Below, one piece after another: positions 9,776-19,900 of a stretch of DNA of 64,000 bases. This DNA comes from Fratercula arctica. Taxonomy: Eukaryota; Chordata; Aves; Charadriiformes; Alcidae. A model generated the notes under the pieces. The model had not been told where the DNA came from and did no database searches. It saw nothing but the letters and a program-made list of their open reading frames with translations. The translations under genes and the position numbers were made by a program. The first letter of the stretch is position 1. Every line of letters starts with the position of its first letter. Location of the stretch: contig CANTUZ010000025.1 of the NCBI GenBank assembly GCA_947846985.1, positions 16,242,100 to 16,306,099 of the forward strand, in the 5' to 3' direction.

Positions 9776-11372
9776 CTAAGCTTGATTAGTCATTTTTTGC
9801 GCTATTTTCCATAAGCAGCCTAAAATACAGGGCACGACAAGCATTAAGGCACACGCAAATAACAACAACAACAACAATCCAACCTTTACAGTTGATAATA
9901 GCCATCCTGAAATACCCCAACTGTTAAAAAGGTTATCCAGCCATTCCCAACTTCCCTCTATTTGTAATTTCTGCACATTTTGCTCTAACTGTTGTATACT
10001 TTTATGGATTGATTCAGAGTGGTCTGATAAATTCATACAGCACGTGCCATCAAAATCCTCACATCCATGGCCGTGCGCTAATAACAGGAAATCAATGGCT
10101 GCCCTATTTTGCAGAGTTGCGTGGTGTACAGAATCTACATCTAATAAAAGGCCAGAAAGCACTAATGAAGTAGCGTTACTTTGTTTCGCAAGCCAACAAC
10201 CCAGCTTTTTTAAGAGTGTGAGCGCTTTCGCCGAAGCCATGCCGGGGGCAAGGAAAGAAGAAACGGCAACCACGGGTGGCTGCCAAAAGTGTACTTGGTC
10301 GTTACAACCTGACTCGAAAGCATGAGTTACCGAGCGTGTATTTCTGTGGTAGTCTTTTGCATGAGTGCGATTTAGTATCATTGTGATATTAGGTGTCAGC
10401 ATGGTTAATTTTCCTAGAGTACAAGGCCCTCTCGTAATCCGAGAAGGAATCCCTGACCAGGCACAATCTCCACAAATAAAAAACACGCCCTGGGGCAGTT
10501 TCTGGGGTACCGGACCCGCAGGGGCAACATGAGTGGGTGTCCAATTGCACCATTTTGATTGATTCCAATATATACTATCAAGAGGGGTGACCTTTTGGAG
10601 ATATGTTGCATTTCGAGGGTATTTGGTGAAGTTAAAATATTTACAAGCATTGGATGACAAAGATGACATGTTTAGGAAATGTAAAACACAAGTTGCTTTA
10701 TACAATCGCTCTTGAGGTGTCATACCCACAGGATTCCCCCTTTTTCGTTTATCAAGCATGGTTTTTAAAGTATGATGCATACGTTCCACAATTGCTTGCC
10801 CAGTTGGGGAATGAGGAATACCGGTGACATGTTTAATACCCCATGTCTGTAAAGAGGCCTGTATTTTAGCGGACACATAAGCTGGTCTGTTATCAGTTTT
10901 TACAGTTTTCGGTACTCCCATGACTGCAATGCATTGCAACCAATGTCAAATAACATCACGAGCCTTCTCTCCTGTATGAGCAGTAGCTACGACAAGGTGA
11001 GAAAACAAATCAACTGAAACACGTACATGGCGCAAACGTCCAAATTCCATAATGAGCGTAACATCGGATTGCCAAAGTTCATCAGGTGTAAGCCCTCGTG
11101 GGTTAACCCCCGCAAATGATGGCAGAGGAGCCAGCTGCTGACAGCGCAAAGGACCCTGCAAAATCAATCGTGCTAACATTTCAATCATCATAGTTACTGT
11201 TTTTGAAAAGGTATGTGGCAAAAATACCCACTCTAATGCAGTCAGGCTCTTTGCGAGTGCATCATCCCACTGTCCTATCAGGGTGTAAGGTTGAAATTCT
11301 TGATGTATCATAAACAAATCTGCAATGTGCTGTAATGCCTTCTGAGCTGTTGGGGTTAATGAACGTGGAACC
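9776..11372 (-). pseudogene. K-A fused frame: RT connection - integrase - Env SU C-terminus - TM
   Basis: One minus-strand frame, interrupted by a single TGA (10943-10945, shared with K-B). It starts with a probable RT connection segment (LTPTAQKALQHIAD), then a shortened integrase zinc region and integrase core with DVT, TDNRPAY and VERMHH (the last two acids 35 residues apart). After HFLNM it passes straight into an SU-like part rich in N-glycosylation sequons. Next is a cysteine-flanked hydrophobic loop, which alpharetroviral Env uses as internal fusion loop, then TM with the CX6CC motif (CEDFDGTCC), a membrane span and a short tail. The final 387 codons are open. It lacks the Env signal peptide and most of SU, so it cannot act as a normal envelope. 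Confidence 0.75.
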
Positions 11373-11606
11373 TACAGGGGAGGGAGGGGGGGCAGACACG
11401 GCGCTTCAGGGCGTCCCCTGTACCTTCAAAGTGCGCTCATGTCTCTCCCCCTCTCTCCGACCCAAGACAGCCCCCTTATATCCTGCACCGGATTGAGTGG
11501 AAAAGTACAGGTTAGAGTCGCTACGTGCGTGGCCAGCGCATGCAGCGAGCCTCACCAAACTCATGATCCAGCTTTGCTAACAGTGGCTCTCTGATACCTG
11601 ACTACA
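11373..11606 (-). repeat. Possible embedded alpharetrovirus-like U3 (K-A)
   Basis: Directly after the first TM segment and a purine-rich AAGGAGGGAGTACAACAA lies a segment starting TGTAGTCAGG and holding GGATATAAGG, a TATA-like box. TM, 3' untranslated region, purine tract, TGTAGT is the order at an alpharetrovirus 3' end, so a piece of such an LTR may have been captured. The other end of the segment is not defined by a CA terminus. K-B has the same at 53194-53426. Confidence 0.35.
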
Positions 11607-11750
11607 TTGTTGTACTCCCTCCTTGTTATCTTCTTCTTTGAAGGTCAGGTTCTCATGGATACACACATAGTTTTTGCAGCAACAGTACTGAGTCCCTTTT
11701 TCCCAACATGTATACTGGGTTTGGTTCAACTAGTAATTTTCCGTCGTGTC

Positions 11751-12240
11751 TCACTCGGACCATCCTCTATTATCCTTTACACATGCCACCCCGTGGTCCA
11801 TAGTTGGGACACGACGATATTCTACAACTCGTACAAGGGTATGATGCAAAGCAACATCTGCAACTGATCGTATAATGCTTATTAAACACGGCAAACAGCA
11901 TACTAAACATAACAGACATACTCATGGCCTGTGTGGAAGGAATTTAATTTCCTTCAACCAACCCCACCCCCAAGTCCATCCAGCAAAGAGATTTCACCCC
12001 ATGGTCTCCACAAGTTGCTGGCTCGGTCGGTGCAGTTCTTGCAACTGGGCATGGATGGATTTGGAGTGGTCACTTAGATCCATACAACACAGTCCTTCAA
12101 AATCTTGACAACCGTGTCCGTGAGCTAAAAGCAAAAAATCAATAGCAGCTCTGTTTTGCAGCGTTGCATGTCGAATACTATCTACATCTAGCAATAACTC
12201 AGAAACAGCTGTACTAGTAGCATTACTAAACTTATCCTTG
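11751..12240 (-). pseudogene. K-A first TM segment (alpharetrovirus-like), with microinversion
   Basis: The ectodomain includes [18 protein letters not shown] and the CX6CC motif CQDFEGLCC. It closely resembles the second TM of the same element and alpharetroviral TM in general. A TGA follows the ectodomain, as in K-B. The K-B frame then continues through a Trp-rich pre-membrane stretch, membrane span and tail, whereas here 11918-11945 is inverted, which breaks the frame just before the span. A TM segment upstream of integrase is not a retroviral gene order; it must come from recombination. Confidence 0.7.
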
Positions 12241-13305
12241 GCAGCGAGGGAGTCCTTGTTTTCAAGAATCCTTGGCAGCGAAAGAGTCCTTGTTAGCAAG
12301 AGCGCATGCGGACTCCCTGTTCTTGCTGGTACTGGGCTTTGATCTTCTTCCACAACAGGCCAAGATTCTCAAGCAGCTCGATAAGGTGTCCCTGAGTCCA
12401 TTATGGACTGATGTCATCTAAGTGATTTTCTTGCAAGCACCCGAGACTGAATAACAATTAGTGTGATATATGTGTTTTCCAGCACCCAGGTGCGAGTCCT
12501 TTGAGCGTATTTACAATCCTCCTCGCCGATCTTCCTTTGCTTTCCCATATTCCACCCCCCCGCTCAAGAGACTGCTTCTGCTGGGGTTCATTTAGTCTCG
12601 CAGGGTATAACAAAGAGTAATTTACAAAGGCGTGCAATAACATATATACATATAGGAAAAAAAAACCCAAAACATATCTCTATAGTACTGCTTGAATCAG
12701 GTGTCCTATTTCTCTTTTTTTTTGCCGCTTTCTCGTAGCGCGTATGGCATACTTTTGTGCTAACGCGACACATTTCCCTTCTAATTGTTTTTTTTCTTTC
12801 CCCCCCCATCACTTACGGCTGACATAAAAGTCTGCCTTTGCAACAAGAGCTCACCCTTAAGTTTCTCATTTTCCTACAGAGCATCCTACAGATTTTGGCT
12901 CAACTCCTTTTCCCAATCAACCATGATCTTATAGGCAAACAACAAACAACCAGTCATACGCCCTGCATGGGTAAGCCGTTCCCGAGAGCATAAGCATGTC
13001 AGCTGGTGAAAACTCCCCCAATATTTCAGGACTTCCATCCGTTCTACGGCCCATCATGGTCTATCTACCTGGGGTACACTGGCCTTACATCTAAACATTG
13101 TGTATATACAAACTTCTTCACTTGACAGTGTGTCAGCCCTAGTCACGTACGAGAACAGTACCACACCGGGCAGAACACCTGCTCAAGCGGAGTCACCAAA
13201 CGACACTGCACACAGCAACAAACAAACAGTAGCACAGATGCTGATCAGCAGGTATAAACTGGCGCCCACACACACTTACACAGCAGACATACAAAAGCAC
13301 CACTT
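12240..13305 (-). other. K-A central non-retroviral-looking segment with coiled-coil-like frame
   Basis: The stretch between gag remnant and first TM. On the minus strand from ATG 13038 a frame reads MEVLKYWGSFHQLTC and on to a charged heptad-like part (ENEKLKGELLLQRQ), interrupted by two TAGs (shared with K-B) and a frame slip in a poly-A run near 12790-12810. A second short frame near the TM ([14 protein letters not shown]) also looks helical. No capsid, protease or RT motif is seen. Avian retroelement-borne genes with coiled coils, such as ENS-1/ERNI of the chicken Soprano family, are a possible precedent; I could not compare sequences. Confidence 0.45.
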
Positions 13306-14100
13306 CTATCTCAGGGACACAGATGGGGAGGGGAGGGGGTGAGGCAGGCAGCGGCGGGAGCGAAGCGGCTCCAGCTCCGTCCTTCTCCACTGACATTCTG
13401 ACAATACACTGCAATACATCGATTCCGGCTGCACACGCATAAGCGGTTGAGAAGGAGGAACAGATGCGATACCTGGCGCAAATGGAGGAGGGTTAAGAAT
13501 GGAGGAGCACGATAATAACTTTCGTCTCTGTTGCTGTAAAATCTCCTCTGCAGTTGGAGCAGAGGCAGCCATAGCTTTAATCAGGGTTAAAGGTGGACAT
13601 AAATCAGGTTCAGTCTCTGGATTTATTGGACCAGGATCAAAGGGATCTTCTGGCTCTTCGCCTCCTGAATTCTGCTTTTGGTAATGTTCTTCAGGATTGG
13701 GAATTTGAGCATATTCAGGCTGAGGGTCTGCAACTGGGGGTATCATTTCAAAAGACTGAGGTTCCTCTGGGGGAGCTTGTGGTGCCCCTCCAGCAACCCA
13801 TTACAGGGCTTGCTCTGCGGGATGCAGTGTTCGTATGGCAGTGTATACAGTTCGCCAAGTAACTATTATTCCTTCTGGCAAGGACAAGCGCAGCGTCTCC
13901 TGCGTTTGCAATTCCTCCGCCACTTTTAGCCACTGAGCCAAATCGTAGGACCACCCTTCATGGAACCATGAGCAATAATCACGTACCCATACGAGCAAAG
14001 TCACTAGTCTGACAGGGGTCACTTTAAAGCCCTGTTCTGTGAAAGTGCGCTGCAGAAGTTCAAGTTGCAATTTCTGTTCTCGAGTAGCTGTTTGTCCCAT
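13306..14100 (-). pseudogene. gag: K-A gag: second matrix-like domain plus proline/acid-rich remainder
   Basis: From ATG 14100 (MGQTATREQK, with a myristoylation-type Gly2) 99 codons form a betaretrovirus-like matrix domain (helical, with VRDYCSWFHEGW and VTWRTVYTAI). A TAA, shared with K-B, follows EQAL. The same frame then continues through a Pro/Glu-rich part (MIPPVADPQPEY, PEDPFDPGP, PPPFAPG) to a TAG at 13306. K-B has an extra TGA where K-A keeps CGA, so that stop is newer. Capsid and nucleocapsid are missing. Confidence 0.7.
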
Positions 14101-14177
14101 TTTTAATGTCTACCGCGGCTGCTCTCGGTATGAACTCCTCCGTCCAGCCACGGGTTCACCACTGGATAATTAATACT

Positions 14178-14489
14178 TCATATCTCTGTTCTTTTTAATC
14201 CTTGTTCGGACTTCATCTGCTGCAATGTGTCCTTAATTAACCTCCAGGTTGTTAAGACCTTCGTAGCTACCGCATCCCCTTTCGTTGCTGCCTCAAACAA
14301 AGTTTCACCGGCTTGCTCCCAACTTGATAATTGGAAAGCTGTTGTAGAATCAGCGGGAAGGCCCTCACTTTTTAGCCATGCTAGCAAAAGCCGAAGAGTT
14401 CCTTCATCATATTGTATACCCCTTTTACTTAAAAACTTTTCTAATATACATACAATCGCCTTTTCCTCTGAGGACATTTTTGACCCCAT
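14178..14489 (-). CDS. K-A first matrix-like ORF (103 codons)
   Basis: ATG 14489 gives MGSKMSSEEKAIVC, again with Gly2 for myristoylation. The pattern (CILEKFLSKRGI, LLLAWLKSEGL, SSWEQAGETLF, LTTWRLIKDTL) parallels the second matrix domain and betaretroviral matrix proteins at low identity. Only one residue near the end differs from K-B. It is an intact short ORF between the primer site and the true gag start, where retroviruses normally have only untranslated leader. Confidence 0.6.
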   Translation of the reverse strand: MGSKMSSEEKAIVCILEKFLSKRGIQYDEGTLRLLLAWLKSEGLPADSTTAFQLSSWEQAGETLFEAATKGDAVATKVLTTWRLIKDTLQQMKSEQGLKRTEI

Positions 14490-14615
14490 TCTCACACGTT
14501 CCCGGCTGCTCACCTTTCCTTGGTGATTAGTCGTCCGGACTGCAGCTCTCCGATACCGCTGCTTTTTTTTCGTTCAGCCGGGCTGCTCCACCGGTCGTAC
14601 ATTCCTACGATTCAA

Positions 14616-14634
14616 GTCCCTGTTCGGGCTGCCA
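14616..14634 (-). promoter_or_regulatory. K-A primer-binding site, tRNA-Lys3-like with one extra base
   Basis: On the minus strand TGGCAGCCCGAACAGGGAC follows the LTR after two bases. It matches the tRNA-Lys3 complement with a single inserted A, and the match continues into TTGAA. The insert is in both copies, so it was inherited. Confidence 0.75.
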
Positions 14635-14636
14635 TT

Positions 14637-14962
14637 TGTGGAGCATTGATTCACGGACTCTGGCAGGGTATGGACCAAAGACCTTTATTACAACAATTTT
14701 CCAAGCTTTATAGGTACAAGCACCCTCCACGCGCAGGCAGCATCCTACTGATAGGTTGAAGGTCGATTGCCATGCGCTTCTCGGTGTCTTCCGATTGGTC
14801 GTCTCTGTCTGTTCACACGGAGTAGCAGCTTTGCTTTCACATTCCTGTTCTTGCTGATATCTCCTGACGCTTGCTTATCTTTTATCTCAAGGCATCTCTC
14901 AAGGATACAGCTTTGTCTCACCAAGGTCAAACAGATCCCCTATGCTACTCCCTATCTCTACA
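14637..14962 (-). repeat. K-A 5' LTR
   Basis: 326 bp, TGTAGAGATAG...GCTCCACA on the minus strand. A TATAAAG box and an AATAAA about 20 bp further match the K-B LTR. It lies about 110 bp from a CR1 element. Confidence 0.9.
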
Positions 14963-14968
14963 CCTATA
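14963..14968. repeat. Target-site duplication of K-A, right copy (CCTATA)
   Basis: Identical to 9413-9418. Confidence 0.85.
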
Positions 14969-15074
14969 TTCAGCCACACGTATGAGCATTGCCCACAATG
15001 CTGCCCCCATATCCCTGCAGCCAGTGCCATCCAGTACTCCAACACCCAGACAGGAGATGTGTGTTGCTTCCACT

Positions 15075-15768
15075 TCATAGAATCATAGAATCATAGTGTT
15101 GGAAGGGACCTCTGGAGATCATCTAGTCCAACCCCCCTGCCACAGCAGGGTCACCTTAGAGCAGGTTGCACAGAAACGCATCCAGGCAGGTTTTGAATGT
15201 CTCCAGAGATGGAGACTCCACCACCTCTCTGGGCAGCCTGTTCCAGTGCTCTGCCACCCTCAAAGTAAAGAAGTTCCTCCTCATGTTGAGATGGAATTTC
15301 CTATGCTCAAGTTTGTGCCCATTACCCCTTGTCCTGTGGCCGGGCACCACTGAAAAGAGCCTGGCCCCATCCTCCTGACATCCACCCTTTAAGTATTTAT
15401 TATTATTATTATAAGTTGATAAGGTCCCCCCTCAGTCATCTTTTTTCCAGACTGAAGAGACCCAAATCCTTCAGCCTTTCTTCATAAGAGAGGTGTTCCA
15501 GTCCCCTAATCATCTTGGTAGCCCTTTGCTGTACCCTCTCCAGCAGTTCCCTGTCCTTCTGGAACCGGGGAGCCCAGAACTGGACACAGTACTCCAGATG
15601 CGGCCTCACCAAGGCAGAATAGAGGGGGAGGATGACCTCCCTTGACCTGCTTGCCACACTCTTCTTGATGCACCCCGGGATGCCATTGGCCTTCTTGGCC
15701 ACGAGGGCACATTGCTGACTCATGGTCATCCTGCTGTCCACCAGGACTCCCAGGTCTCTTTCCACTCA
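15075..15768 (-). mobile_element. CR1 LINE, 5'-truncated 3' fragment
   Basis: On the minus strand it ends with repeated CTATGATT units, the CR1 3' hallmark. Minus-strand frames at 15436-15765 and 15156-15350 encode the C-terminal part of the CR1 RT protein (for example [14 protein letters not shown] and [18 protein letters not shown]). The two frames are separated by a small (TTA)n expansion near 15395-15412. It contains no RT active site. Confidence 0.92.
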
Positions 15769-16796
15769 GGGCTATAGCAGGATATTACTTGTTCCACCAG
15801 ATCTCTGCCATTCCCGCTGCCTCCTTGATCCATTCAGGGCAGCAAAGCCTGTTAGCCCTTTTCCTTGTAAAGCCTAACCTGTGCTGCTGGCACAGCTGAG
15901 GTAAGGAAAGAGTCATGTCTTGCTATGATGGTGCTGCCAGCTGTCCTTCCTCCCCCACCTGCTCTTTTTCATATGGTATGACATAACCAGAAAGCCCTGA
16001 GGTTTAAGAGGGATGTTTAGACACCTTTTCCTCTTCCTCATGTACAGCCTGGACCTGTACAGCTGATGCTACTCGTCCTTGGGTACCCAGGGACACAAGT
16101 GACAACAGCTCTACCCTGGGCCATCTTCAAAAAGACAGTTTTCTCCCTCTTGGCTTGTGAAATAATTGTTGACACAGATCTTACATCTTCTTGGGTTTAC
16201 CAGTCGATTTCCTTCACTCAAACTCCAGGAAGCTCAGTTTGACACTTCCAGCTTATCCAAGGACAGGACATTGGGGCCAGACCATCAAGAAGGAGTTGTC
16301 TCCAACCAAGTCAGCAGCCCACTGTGGGAGAAGTGCTGTGCCTTCAGTGTGAGAGCTGCAGCCTGTACTCAGATCAGGGGTTTAGTTCAGCATCATCTAT
16401 TGTCAGCTGAGTATAACTGTTCCAGCCAGAAAGCATGTTTCAGCTCACAAAAAAAACCAGTTTAAAAAAAAAAAAGATAAAAGCTAGAGAAAGAATTTTC
16501 TCTAGCCAGCATGCATAACTTCAAGATGGGAACTGCCAACAATATTCTTGTGACACCTAAACGCAAGGTGAAATTTTAGTTGTGCACAGTGACATTTCAG
16601 AAATAGGCTGGGAGAAGAGATACGAGCCCTGCCAAGGCAATAGCTGAAGAACAGGGTGCAGTTGCTGCTGGCTGAGACAAGTGTATCATTGTGCAGTCAT
16701 TTCTGTTGTTTACTGAGGCAAAACTCCCTGGGCCAATAAAGGGATATTTTTCTTTGTAGGAAAAGGGTGTTTCTGGTGACTGTAGCAACCAGGCCC
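15769..16796. other. Unassigned noncoding DNA
   Basis: I recognise no coding frame, LTR or CR1. A short poly-A run lies at about 16463-16474. Confidence 0.55.
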
Positions 16797-16970
16797 TGGC
16801 AGTTTCTTTTTTCTTCTTTTTCTTTTTCTTTTTCTTTTTCTTTTTCTTTTTTCTTTTTCTTCTTTTCCTTTTTTCTTCTTTCCTTTCCATTTTTCCTCTC
16901 CTCTCCTCTCCTCCCTTCTCCCTCTCCCTCTCCCTCTTCCTCTTCTCTCCTTTTTTTTCCATTATTTTTC
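16797..16970. repeat. Pyrimidine tract, (TTTTTC)n grading into (CTCTC)n
   Basis: About 170 bp almost purely C and T on the plus strand: TTTTTC units, then CTCCT/CTCTC blocks, then T. The long Lys/Glu-rich and Ser/Phe-rich open frames crossing it are by-products of the repeat. Confidence 0.9.
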
Positions 16971-19900
16971 AATTTCAGGCCATAACCAAACAGCAAAGGA
17001 ATAAATGTCCTTCTTTTAATGATGCTGATTTAGGGACCACCGTATCATCTGAGTCCTCCTACTAGTCTGCTTCCCACACCATACCAGCATTGCTGTGTTT
17101 TGGTGCCCGACGCGCTGTGAACCTCTAAATGGACATGCAGCAAACAACAGTAATTGCTTTTCTTTTTCTTTTTTTTTTTAAAGTTTTTTTATTATTATTT
17201 TTATTCTCAGTAGCCAAAGCAGCTCTTGGTCTATTACTTCACCATGATTTTAAACTTGGGATGTAATCAAATTAGAGCGGTACCTGCTCCAGAGTCCATC
17301 TGAGGAAATGGAAAGGCTCCTGGAGCAGTTTGGCTAGCCCAGGATGCTGGGGGTGGTGCAGGAAAGGCTGGCGATAGTGAAAGCATTCTGGTTGGCAGGG
17401 AATGTATTTATTTTCCAGACTTTGCAAAATGATCTGTGTCTGCGCTCATTCATTCAGTGCATGCTCTCCTTGACAGCCACTGCATAACATTCTGCTACTG
17501 TTCACTGTTGACCATGTGTCTACGTTTAAGTATGTTTTACGTGTGTGTCTCTTGCTAGGTCTTCTCCATCCTTTTTTCTCTTTCTTTCTTTTCTTCTTCC
17601 TTTCTTTCTGTTCAGTTAGTTTTGCTTTCCTTCTTGTTTCATTTTCTATAGTTTAATGGAAAGTATTTCCATTAGATCTTTTTGACTGATGCTGTGTTTG
17701 TAACTTTTTTTAATTATTATTTTTATATATATCTTCTTTCCCCACCTTTCCCTTTTTCCACACTTTATATAAATATATATATATATAAAAAAAATCTTTT
17801 CTTCTTTTGTCATTCAATCAAATTCCAACAAAACCAACCAAGAGCCAGTCAAATCCACCACAGTCTCGTGCTGAGCTAGGAAAAATGTTCACGTAATGAC
17901 ATGAAAGTGGAGAACACAGTCCCCCAGGCCGTAAGTTAAAATCAACTCAAAGTTGAAAGTGTGACATGATGGCATCATGTAACAAGCTAAGAATTGGTTG
18001 CATGCCATCAATTTTCGTGCAGGTGCCGTGACTGAAGCATTTTTCTTAGATGTTGTATCAGTTGATGATTGGCCAGTCATGATCACATGTGCCTTTTTTG
18101 ACTTTGTGCTGCCACCATTTTTTGCTGTGCTCATTTTCGTTTCGTTTTTGGTGCTTTCAGTGGTTTCTTTATTTGTCGTTTGATTTCTCATCAGCGTTTT
18201 ATGCTTCTTTAGCTATCACATAGAAGGAAAAAAAGATGGGTTCCTAATTCTTTAGAAAAAATGAGATTTTTTTTTTTATTGGAAGTACAGATAATTTGGG
18301 GAAAAAAAAAAAGAGAGAGAAAGAGAAAATGAGTGGTTAATTCTTTTGCATTGAAAATCGTGTGATTTTATTTTTTTCCGGAGAATTGGGGGCCTTTTTC
18401 AATTGACAACTTTTTTCCCCTTAGGATATTTCAAATCACTCTCTAAAAATTAAAATAAACAAACAAAAACAAAACCCCAAAAGAGTAATGATAGTAACAG
18501 TAGCTTGAAAACTATAGCGATCCAAAAAAAAAAGTCCAAGAAAAGCCTCATTGTATATATTGTCAAGAATCCATAATTCTAAGGTTCCATATTACACAAA
18601 CTGCAGCCAAAATTAATTGCTCATGGTGGGGGGTGCACACAAAAATATTGTTTTGAGTGGGGAAAAACTCCATCCAGATCAAAACCCAAAATGCATCTTT
18701 TTTGTTTACAACTGAAAAAGGGTCCTTGACAAGTGTTTTTTATTTTTTATTCTATATTTTGTGTTGTAATTGTTTAGAGAGCTGTGTACAGTTTGCTGTT
18801 TGTTGAACCAACAGTGTGAAAAACTGCCAGCATGGATTGATATTCCGCATGACACTTTTCCACCAGAGTGGACCTTTTGCAGTCTCTAAGTTTCTTGATG
18901 TAACAAATCACCACGTGTATAAGAAAAACCTGCTTGCTAGAAAGAGATAAGAGCTTATCCTTGATGATTAAGCATCCTACTTAAATGTCAAGCCTAGTCA
19001 GATCATGATTACTTTTTTAAAATAACTTTTTTATTTAAGAAATGTTAGCTTTACTTTTTTTTTGCAAAACAAAAAGTTTATTCCAACAGTTGGGTTTTTT
19101 ATATTTACCTCCTATAAATTGCCTGTTCAGAGTCCTACTTTCTGACTTTCACAAAGGAGTAATGTTATTGGTAGCTATGTATCCACAGAAAGCTCATACA
19201 TAATAGCCATTAAAAAGCAGAACAATTCTCTCTCGATGCCTTTCACACTACAAAAGCCTGCCAAGCAAGATTGTGATCTGGCATTGTAAAGTGGCATTTA
19301 AAAATTATTAAAATGCAGCTATCTGCACACACATAGTGATACAGATTTACGTGGACATGCCCTACTATTATTTTGATTTATTATTATTACTATTAGGAAG
19401 AATTGTATTTTTCTCTATCATGATCATGACTACCTTGCTCACTTTGGGTTTGATCCATTTCTCATTGAAGTCAAGGGGAATCTTTCTGTTGATGTTGAGT
19501 GGGAGCAGAATCAAAGCCAATACCTCCAGAAGTAAAACACCAAACCAGAATCCCCATCCTGTCCCAATTGAAGGGAAACAAAAACACCCATTACTTTCAA
19601 CAGGAGCAGGACTGGGTCCAAAAGAACACGCTTGGTTTTAATTCCATTTCTTTTTTTAGGTCTTTTTTCCCCTGTCCTCCCCGTATGTCCCCCCCCACCT
19701 TCCCTACTTCCCTCTCCCCTTTTTTATTTAATTTGCAATGATCTTCATTTTTTTTAGGGCAGCAGCTGAATGGGCCATGTTTAGGGGAAAAAAACCAAAC
19801 AAACAAACAAATAAATAAATATTAAAAACAAAGGAACTGTTGGATTACACCTTTGACATATCACCAAATATCAATCAAGCTGAAGACTTCAGACATTCTC

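Larger units (their letters stand above)
9419..14962 (-). mobile_element. K-A: mosaic class II endogenous retrovirus, non-autonomous, 5.5 kb
   Basis: Reading on the minus strand: LTR (14962-14637), tRNA-Lys3-like primer site, two matrix-like ORFs, gag remainder, a coiled-coil-like frame, an alpharetrovirus-like TM segment, a possible U3 fragment, one frame joining RT connection, integrase, SU C-terminus and TM, a polypurine tract and LTR. Capsid, nucleocapsid, protease, RT palm and RNase H are absent. K-B (49790-55378) has the same mosaic at about 98-99% identity with a different target duplication, so the mosaic itself was copied. Copy-specific damage here is a 48-bp loss in the second leader and a 26-28 bp microinversion. 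Confidence 0.85.

Noticed and set aside
16597..16996. Lys/Glu-rich and Phe/Ser-rich open frames
   Set aside because: They are translations of a pyrimidine/purine microsatellite.
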